In this document: positions 58,617 to 64,000 of the stretch, one piece after another
How the letters are laid out: the number at the start of each line of letters is the position of its first letter
Numbering within the stretch: the stretch's first letter is position 1
Source of the DNA: CBDESM01 sp965242485
GTDB taxonomy: Bacteria; Chloroflexota; Dehalococcoidia; Bin125
Reading direction: 5' to 3'
Length of the DNA stretch: 64,000 bases
Assembly (NCBI GenBank): GCA_965242485.1
Contig: CBDESM010000003.1
Coordinates: forward strand, 1,178,001 to 1,242,000
Made by a program: the position numbers and the translations under genes
Notes under the pieces: generated by a model
Seen by the model: only the letters and a program-made list of their open reading frames with translations
Database searches by the model: none
Told to the model about the DNA's origin: nothing

Positions 58617-59651
58617 ATGATCTTCGGCAAACGCCTCGGCATCGACCTCGGCACCGCGCACATCCGCGTCGCCGTGCCCGGACGCGGCGTCGTCGTCCGC
58701 GAACCCTCCGTCGTCGCGCTCTCCCCGCGCGACGATCAGGTCATCGCCGTCGGCGCGGAGGCCGCCGCCCTGATCGGCCGCACCCCCGAATCCATCGAGA
58801 TCGTCCGCCCCATGCGCGAGGGCGTGATCAGCGACTACCTCATCGTCGAGGCGCTCCTCCGCAACTACATCGCGCAGACCGCCGGCCGCCTCGCGCTCGT
58901 CCGCCCCCAGGTCCTCGTCGCCGCCCCCGCCGGCGTCACCGACGTCGAGCAGCGCGCCGTCCGCGACGCCGCCGAACAGGCCGGCGCCCGCCGCCCCGCC
59001 AACCTCATCGCCAACCCGCTCGCCGCCGCCATCGGCGCCGGACTCCCCGTCGGCGACCCCCGCGGCTCCCTCGTCGTCGACCTCGGCGCCGGGCGCTCCG
59101 AAGCCGCCATCATCTCCATGTACGGCGTCGTCGTCTGGGAATCCGCCCGCGTCGGCGGCAACGTCGTCTCCGAGCGGATCATCGACTACGTCCGCCGCCG
59201 CCACAGCCTCGAAATCGGCGAGCGCACAGCCGACGACGTCAAAGCCTCGATCGGCTCCGCCGTCCCGCTCGACGACCCGCTCCGCATGGAAGTCCGCGGC
59301 CGCGACGCCGGCGGCGGACTCCCCCGCAGCATCACGCTCACCTCCAACGAGCTCGCCCCCCCCATCCGCAACGCCCTCTCCACCGTCGTCGAAGTCATCC
59401 GCACCGCGCTCGAACGCACCCCCGCCGAACTCACCTCCGACGCCATCGAGCGCGGCATCGTCCTCACCGGCGGCGCGGCCAAGCTCCGCGGCCTCGACGA
59501 CTACCTCCGTGAAATCACCAGCGTCCCCATCCATGTCGCCGACCACCCCGAAGACGCCGTAGCCCTAGGCGCCGCCGAAGCCCTCGAAAACCTAGACAAA
59601 ATCCGCCTAAGCCTAATCCCCCCCGAAGGCTCCCTCGCCACCGAATCGTAG
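58617..59651 (+). CDS. mreB: Rod shape-determining protein MreB
   Basis: 344 aa actin-like ATPase. Phosphate 1 KRLGIDLGTAHIRVAVPG, EPSVVAL, RPMREGVISDYLIVEALLRNYI, phosphate 2 LVVDLGAGRSEAAII, and the adenosine motif GIVLTGGAAKLRGLDDYLRE. It directs lateral wall synthesis at the membrane. No mreC or mreD follows in the window; an accessory HNH gene does. Confidence 0.93.
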   Translation: MIFGKRLGIDLGTAHIRVAVPGRGVVVREPSVVALSPRDDQVIAVGAEAAALIGRTPESIEIVRPMREGVISDYLIVEALLRNYIAQTAGRLALVRPQVLVAAPAGVTDVEQRAVRDAAEQAGARRPANLIANPLAAAIGAGLPVGDPRGSLVVDLGAGRSEAAIISMYGVVVWESARVGGNVVSERIIDYVRRRHSLEIGERTADDVKASIGSAVPLDDPLRMEVRGRDAGGGLPRSITLTSNELAPPIRNALSTVVEVIRTALERTPAELTSDAIERGIVLTGGAAKLRGLDDYLREITSVPIHVADHPEDAVALGAAEALENLDKIRLSLIPPEGSLATES

Positions 59652-59726
59652 GTGCGATGTGGTTCACGACCGAGAGGCATTTTGCAACGCGAATCACTGC
59701 ACTGCTGAACAAAGCTGGAGCAACCA

Positions 59727-60575
59727 ATGGCTGAACGACGACCGTGGTCCCGTGATGAACTCCTAGTTGCCTTCGCCCTTTACCTCAAGCTGCCTCTGCG
59801 TATGCATCATGAGCGCCATCCCGAAGTGATTGGGCAGGCCATGCGCTTGGAACGTGCCCCTGCGGCCGTCGCCATGAAACTAGGCAATATCCGCAGCCTT
59901 GATGACTCCATTACGAGCACCGGTCGTTCCGGCCTCCGCAACGCTTCGAAAGCCGACCGCGAAATGTGGGCCGAAATGCAATCCGATTGGACCACCTTCA
60001 TTGCTGTCGCCGAAACCGCTCTAAACAGTGACGCTGCCAAGCAGTCAGAGAATGGCGCTGTTGCCGATTATGCGCCTGAGGGCGTGGCAAACGACGGCAA
60101 CTTGGCCGACGATCCACCTGTGGCCGTGAGCGCTGATAGCTTGCCATCGCTTGATGACCACTCCGTCCACGGTACCGACATCGCCGTTACAGCTACCCGT
60201 CGCAGCGGCCAGACGCTCTTTCGCCAGATCGTCCTCAGCGCCTACCGCAACCAGTGCGCCCTCACCGGCCTCTCGGACCCGCGCCTGCTCGTCGCCAGTC
60301 ACATTATCCCATGGTCGCAAGCCCCCGGAATGCGCCTCAACCCCAGAAATGGTATCGCCCTCAATGCCCTCTACGATAAAGCCTTCGACCGTGGCCTGAT
60401 CACCTTTGACGACGATCTCCGCCTGCAAATCTCCCCAGCATTGGAAGCCGATCATTCCGAATTTGCAGACCTCGCCTTTCGAACCCGCGCAGGCACCCGA
60501 CTCGCCGTCCCCGATAAATTTGCCCCGGACCCAGACGCCCTCACTTACCATCGCGCGACGATCTATCTTCATTAA
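59727..60575 (+). CDS. HNH endonuclease (HNH_2 type)
   Basis: 282 aa. N-terminal half: WSRDELLVAFALYLKLP... a helical DNA-binding-like lead. C-terminal nuclease: RQIVLSAYRNQCALTGLSDPRLLVASHIIPWS (the first H of HNH) and MRLNPRNGIALNALYDKAFDRGLITFDDDL. Such proteins act as restriction-type enzymes or defence effectors; no methylase is adjacent. Composition is less GC-rich than mreB. No ribosome-binding site decides among starts; GGAGCAACCA precedes the ATG used. Confidence 0.85.
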   Translation: MAERRPWSRDELLVAFALYLKLPLRMHHERHPEVIGQAMRLERAPAAVAMKLGNIRSLDDSITSTGRSGLRNASKADREMWAEMQSDWTTFIAVAETALNSDAAKQSENGAVADYAPEGVANDGNLADDPPVAVSADSLPSLDDHSVHGTDIAVTATRRSGQTLFRQIVLSAYRNQCALTGLSDPRLLVASHIIPWSQAPGMRLNPRNGIALNALYDKAFDRGLITFDDDLRLQISPALEADHSEFADLAFRTRAGTRLAVPDKFAPDPDALTYHRATIYLH

Positions 60576-60618
60576 GTCATCTTATTCCCGTTAACCTGAC
60601 GGTCTATATTGAATAATT

Positions 60619-61674
60619 TTAACCGAATGGGCCATTGTCCCTAGCTAGTGCCGGCAAGAATGTGAGTTCCCGCACATCGATCGGGCGAAGCTCAAGTTCT
60701 CCACTCATACGCGCTACACTGATGCCATTATCTGCTAACACTTCGAATACCTGGCTCCAGAGCGATGACATCTCAGGAGCTATCGGCTCCGGTTCAGATC
60801 TTCGATAGCCAAGCCTGCTCATCTGAATGAAATGCGATCGGTACTGCCATTCTGACAAAAGTTCTAGATCATGCATCCGATAAGCTAGTGCTGCGACAGA
60901 GACTCCCCACATCCGTTTTCCTGAGATAAGCGCCTCTAGAGTAGGTTCATATGACATGCTTGCGATGACGCTTGATCGAGGCATCAAGAACGAAGAGGCG
61001 AATTGATTCGCTTCATGTTCGTGCTGACGATTTCCGCTACTGCCAGACATTTGGCGATGCATTACGAGATGTCCGATCTCGTGGGCAACATCCCAACGAC
61101 GACGCTCTGCCGACTTGGCCATATCCAGAAAAATGAATGGTTCACCGTCTAACCAGAAAGAGAAAGCGTCAACATACTCACAGTCAGGCGGCAACGAGAA
61201 AATTCGTATGCCGTGCGCTTCAGCTAGATGGATCATATTCGGAGCCGCATTAGTGCCGAGATGCCATTCTATGCGTAGACTGTCTGCCGCTGCTTCAGCG
61301 TCTATACCGATTAGTGGGACAATATCTGACTGAGGAACCCGAATTCGCTGATCGACCCAATTCCATAAATGATTCGCGATTGCAGCTGTTGCACGAACGC
61401 GATCTCGAGATCGTGCAGAGAGATTGGTGGGGGCGCGAAAATGCCCTCCTTCCACCTCGGGGACAGCGAGGTCATCGCCACTCCAGAAACCAACCGGGAA
61501 TTCCAAGATTGTGGCTAATCGCTCCTGCATTTTCTGAGTCGGTGCCTGGGTGCCTCGTTCGTAGTTGCTGATAGATCGCGGGCTGATGTCGGCGGCGACT
61601 GCGAGACCGACCTTAGTCAACGCCCTCCTCATTCGAGCGACGGTCAGCCGCTTGGGATTGAAGTGTGCCATCAT
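60619..61674 (-). CDS. XRE-HTH plus ImmA/IrrE-family metallopeptidase
   Basis: 351 aa. XRE helix-turn-helix at residues about 10-60 (LTKVGLAVAADISPRSISNYERGTQAP), then the ImmA/IrrE zinc peptidase with HEIGH at 198-202 and EHEANQFASSFLMP (Glu221 as likely third ligand). Relatives cleave a repressor in mobile elements or stress control. An ATG three bases later (61671) is equally possible. Starts inside the upstream unknown gene (62-base overlap), so the two are coupled. Confidence 0.88.
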   Translation of the reverse strand: MMAHFNPKRLTVARMRRALTKVGLAVAADISPRSISNYERGTQAPTQKMQERLATILEFPVGFWSGDDLAVPEVEGGHFRAPTNLSARSRDRVRATAAIANHLWNWVDQRIRVPQSDIVPLIGIDAEAAADSLRIEWHLGTNAAPNMIHLAEAHGIRIFSLPPDCEYVDAFSFWLDGEPFIFLDMAKSAERRRWDVAHEIGHLVMHRQMSGSSGNRQHEHEANQFASSFLMPRSSVIASMSYEPTLEALISGKRMWGVSVAALAYRMHDLELLSEWQYRSHFIQMSRLGYRRSEPEPIAPEMSSLWSQVFEVLADNGISVARMSGELELRPIDVRELTFLPALARDNGPFG

Positions 61675-62392
61675 TGGGTTGCTCCTTCAGCTCAACTCGG
61701 GGAATCGGGCCCCCCGTTGATGCGGGCATTGACGGGACAGTCTGTGCCCTGGGAGCGCTTCTCGAATCGTCGCCCCTGCGTCGTAGTATAAGGCGAATGT
61801 CCCAACCGCACACCTGGACCTCGTCGTTCTCGAGTCTGAATGCCGCTGGGCGTGAGAGTTCAGCAGACACTGTGAACTCGTCCCAATAGACCAACAAAAC
61901 CCACGTGGTGGGGTTCCCCGAGATCGGCTGCGCCCGACCCTGCGACGTAACTGGGGTGAACTTCGGAAGCATGCCTGGTAGTACACCCTGATTGCCCTGA
62001 ATCGCTCTCATCCACTCCGGACCTTTGCTCCATTTGGTGCCTGGAATCCGAGTGGGATCACCAGTCGTGGCATCTCCGCCTGAGATCGCGATGGCGATGC
62101 CGTCGATTGAGACGACTAAGGGGAGGTTGTTCCGGTTGACCACTGTCCAAATGCCGTCTCCTCGCACAAGCTGTTCGCGGAGCACCCGGACGCCGACGAA
62201 CCACATCTCGCTCCCGGCCCGTGTCGGCGCGTCGAATGAGGTGCACTCCCGGGCGGCGGCGACCATCCGGTCAATGGTCTCGTCAATCGCACGACATGGA
62301 AGACGGAGACCCTCTAGCCACTCATTGACTTCTTGCTGATCTGTGACATCGGTCGGTGCCCATGCTGCCTGGAGTTGCTGGTTGACGGCCAT
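61613..62392 (-). CDS. Hypothetical protein coupled to ImmA/IrrE gene
   Basis: 259 aa, soluble. Landmarks: EVNEWLEGLRLPCRAIDETIDRMVAAARECTSFDAPTRAG..., WTVVNRNNLPLVVSIDGIAIAISGGDATTG, and WVLLVYWDEFTVSAELSRPAAF. Not recognised. The gene overlaps the peptidase start by 62 bases, an arrangement often seen for a target or partner of ImmA/IrrE peptidases; that role is inference. Followed upstream by a 95-base gap to rex. Confidence 0.6.
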   Translation of the reverse strand: MAVNQQLQAAWAPTDVTDQQEVNEWLEGLRLPCRAIDETIDRMVAAARECTSFDAPTRAGSEMWFVGVRVLREQLVRGDGIWTVVNRNNLPLVVSIDGIAIAISGGDATTGDPTRIPGTKWSKGPEWMRAIQGNQGVLPGMLPKFTPVTSQGRAQPISGNPTTWVLLVYWDEFTVSAELSRPAAFRLENDEVQVCGWDIRLILRRRGDDSRSAPRAQTVPSMPASTGGPIPRVELKEQPNDGTLQSQAADRRSNEEGVD

Positions 62393-62487
62393 GATTTCCT
62401 CTTTCGCTGCAATGTTTGGGGAAGTCTAGCACGATTCCCGTCAGGGGGATCTGCGCGATCCACAGGTCTGCTTAGCCGCTGTGGCCG

Positions 62488-63162
62488 CTACCGCAGATAG
62501 AAGGCCATGCCCTGCAGTTCCATCACGGGGTCGATCCGGCGGAGGAGGATGCCTTCTGGGACTGTCGTGGTGATGGGGGCATAGCTGAGGATGGCGCGGA
62601 CGCCGCCGGTTACTAGGGTTTCGATCACGCTTTGGGCTTCGCGGCCGGGGACGGCGACGATGCCGATGCGGACATCGTTCTCGGCTAGGAACTGCGGCAG
62701 CTCCTTGACGTGGCTGATCTCCACGTCCTCGATCTTGCGGCCGACTTGGCGCTTGTCCGAGTCGAAGCCGCGGACGACGCGGAAACCCTGCTCGGGGAAG
62801 CCGCCGTAGCGCAGCACCGCGCCGCCGAGCTGGCCGACGCCGACCAGCACCATCACCTGCTCGGGTCCGTCGAGCCCGAGCAGGCCGCGCAGGTGCCGGT
62901 GCAGCGCGCGCGCGTCGTAGCCGCGCCCTTGCCGACCCATCCGCCCGAAGTTGGCGAAATCCTTGCGGATCTGCGCCGGCGTCATGTCCAGCCGCCGGCC
63001 CAGCTCCTGCGAGCTCACGAACTCGTGGCCTTCTTCAATGATCAGCCCCAGCTCGCGCGCGTAGAGCGGCAGCCGCCGCACGACGATGTCCGGCACCTCG
63101 CGCGCCGGCGAGGCCCCGTTCGGACTCCGCGTCTCCCCAGCCGACTCGCGTTCCTTCGCCAT
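62488..63162 (-). CDS. rex: Redox-sensing transcriptional repressor Rex
   Basis: 224 aa from ATG 63162. N-terminal winged helix (VVRRLPLYARELGLI...SSQELGRRLDMTPAQIRKDFANFG, the full Rex recognition helix) and Rossmann domain VLVGVGQLGGAVLRYGGFP, with LSYAPITTTVPEGI and the domain-swapped C-terminal helix. Senses NADH/NAD+ ratio to control fermentation and respiration genes. A Rex operator was not identified in the window. Confidence 0.93.
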   Translation of the reverse strand: MAKERESAGETRSPNGASPAREVPDIVVRRLPLYARELGLIIEEGHEFVSSQELGRRLDMTPAQIRKDFANFGRMGRQGRGYDARALHRHLRGLLGLDGPEQVMVLVGVGQLGGAVLRYGGFPEQGFRVVRGFDSDKRQVGRKIEDVEISHVKELPQFLAENDVRIGIVAVPGREAQSVIETLVTGGVRAILSYAPITTTVPEGILLRRIDPVMELQGMAFYLR

Positions 63163-63235
63163 CGCGCAATAATGGTATGGCCGCTCCGCGCTACGCCCTA
63201 CCGCCCCTTCTCGCCCGCCCGAATCCGCCTCCGGC

Positions 63236-64000
63236 TCAGAGGATCGCGTCAACGGGATGCAGCAGGCCGAAGTCTTCCGCCCGCAGCGCCTCCAGCCGCG
63301 CCTCGTCTTCATCCGAGACCGGCTCCAGCTCGGCTGCCGCGATCGCGTCGGCGACCTCCGAAGCGCGCGCGACGCCCGGCACGACGGTCGATGCGGCCGC
63401 TGGCTGCAAGCCGTAGCGCACGGCCAACCGCGACAGCGTCCGCTCGCCGCCGTCCTCAAGGAAACGAATCCGCTCCGCTCGCTGCCGGTCCAGCACCGGC
63501 AGCGCGTCCTCCGCCATCTCGCGGAACAGCTCGCTGCCCAACGCCCCGCCGGAATGCGCGCGGATAATGATCGCGCCCAGCCCGAGCTCCTCCGCCAGCG
63601 GCAGCAGCTGCCCGTGATCGTGCGCCGTCGCGCCCGCCGGCAGCGGCTTCAGCGCCGACGCGTTCAGCAGGTTGCAGTAGACCTGCACCGTCTCGATCCC
63701 GCCCTCGCGCATCACCCGCCGCACCGACCCGCCCTCGCCCAGCCCCGTGATCCCGATGAACCGCGCCAGCCCCTGCTCGCGCAGCGAACGCAGCGCGTCC
63801 AGCGCCCCGCCCGGGCCGAGCGCGTCCTCGACCGAGATCGCCCCGCGCCATCGGCCGCGCTCGGGCGCGATCGCGTTGTGCAGCTGGATCAGCTCGACCC
63901 GCTCGCGCCGCAGCCGCTCCAGACTCGCCGTCAGCGAGCGCTCCGCCGCGCCCGCGATGTCGTCCAGATCGCCTTCGCCCAGCCGCACCTTGGTCGCGAT
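63236..64000 (-). CDS. Aldo/keto reductase, 5' end beyond the window
   Basis: The frame is open to base 64000, so the N-terminus with the catalytic Tyr/Asp is missing; the visible start-like GTG at 63988 is internal (IATKVRLGEGDLDD). C-terminal two-thirds of the barrel: SLERLRRERVELIQLHNAIAP, SLREQGLARFIGITG, LPLAEELGLGAIIIRAHSGGAL, and TVVPGVARASEVADAIAA. Oxidoreductase of NADPH-dependent type; substrate unknown. Confidence 0.8.
   Translation of the reverse strand: MATKVRLGEGDLDDIAGAAERSLTASLERLRRERVELIQLHNAIAPERGRWRGAISVEDALGPGGALDALRSLREQGLARFIGITGLGEGGSVRRVMREGGIETVQVYCNLLNASALKPLPAGATAHDHGQLLPLAEELGLGAIIIRAHSGGALGSELFREMAEDALPVLDRQRAERIRFLEDGGERTLSRLAVRYGLQPAAASTVVPGVARASEVADAIAAAELEPVSDEDEARLEALRAEDFGLLHPVDAIL

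Noticed and set aside
62393..63235. Rex operator near rex
   Set aside because: No TTGTGAA-TTCACAA-like palindrome was found in the short flanking gaps.
1..64000. CRISPR arrays, rRNA or tRNA genes
   Set aside because: No regularly spaced repeats and no recognisable rRNA segments or tRNA T-loop/anticodon patterns were seen by eye in the gaps; a tRNAscan/Infernal run would be decisive.

Overview
The window reads as a chromosomal segment of a high-GC bacterium, most likely a Dehalococcoidia/SAR202-type Chloroflexota. This is inferred from gene content: several enolase-superfamily enzymes, two F420-type LLM oxidoreductases, a tungsten-type aldehyde:ferredoxin oxidoreductase, an N-acyl-D-amino-acid deacylase-type amidohydrolase, nitroreductase/MaoC/SDR catabolic genes, and an atp operon followed by murA and mreB. 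No rRNA, tRNA, CRISPR array or IS transposase was recognised.

Layout. 0-7.8 kb: a 5'-truncated NYN nuclease, then a long minus-strand run (UroD-like methyltransferase/decarboxylase, alpha/beta-hydrolase-adenylate cyclase fusion, two unknown small genes, SDR, thioesterase, two DinB proteins, haloalkane dehalogenase, and a Panacea-like antitoxin with a ParE/RelE-like partner). 8.0-9.1 kb: a secreted metallopeptidase whose 3' two-thirds is strikingly AT-rich. 9.2-11.2 kb: a plus-strand catabolic trio (VOC, nitroreductase, MaoC-like). 11.2-23.9 kb: accessory zone in which single catabolic genes (deacylase, two enolase-superfamily genes, SDR, then MBL hydrolase) alternate with six copies of one two-gene cassette. 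24-37 kb: MBL hydrolase, LLM oxidoreductases, CDGSH protein, MscS channel, a TIR-like defence protein, two tandem MFS transporters, aldehyde:ferredoxin oxidoreductase, small membrane proteins, peroxiredoxin. 37-48 kb: cinA, MoxR-DUF58-DUF4129 operon interrupted by DUF3800, comB-like, pyrF, MFS, bifunctional nuclease. 48-58 kb: complete F-type ATP synthase operon with an extra HAD gene, then murA. 58-64 kb: mreB, a small defence-like island (HNH, XRE-ImmA/IrrE, unknown), rex, and a partial aldo/keto reductase.

The most unusual system is the cassette. A ~100-110 aa helical protein ends in a WLxWG motif, and its stop codon overlaps (ATGA, GTGA or TGATG) the start of a ~153-161 aa protein with invariant YNC[IV]AW, HVA-x-QL, RW[TS]SKLG and IEH motifs. 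Six full copies lie within 12.6 kb (11233-12026, 12086-12879, 14707-15506, 20529-21301, 21351-22174, 23032-23825), plus one orphan first gene at 29501-30061. The motif order suggests a papain/NlpC-like cysteine hydrolase with a dedicated small partner, but function is inference.

Other points: MurA carries Asp in place of the catalytic Cys (fosfomycin-insensitive type); AtpB has a ~200-residue hydrophilic insertion; atpE is flanked by strong hairpins; one small membrane-protein gene is frameshifted relative to its intact paralogue; and a 5' fragment of a decayed enolase-superfamily gene survives near 17.6 kb.
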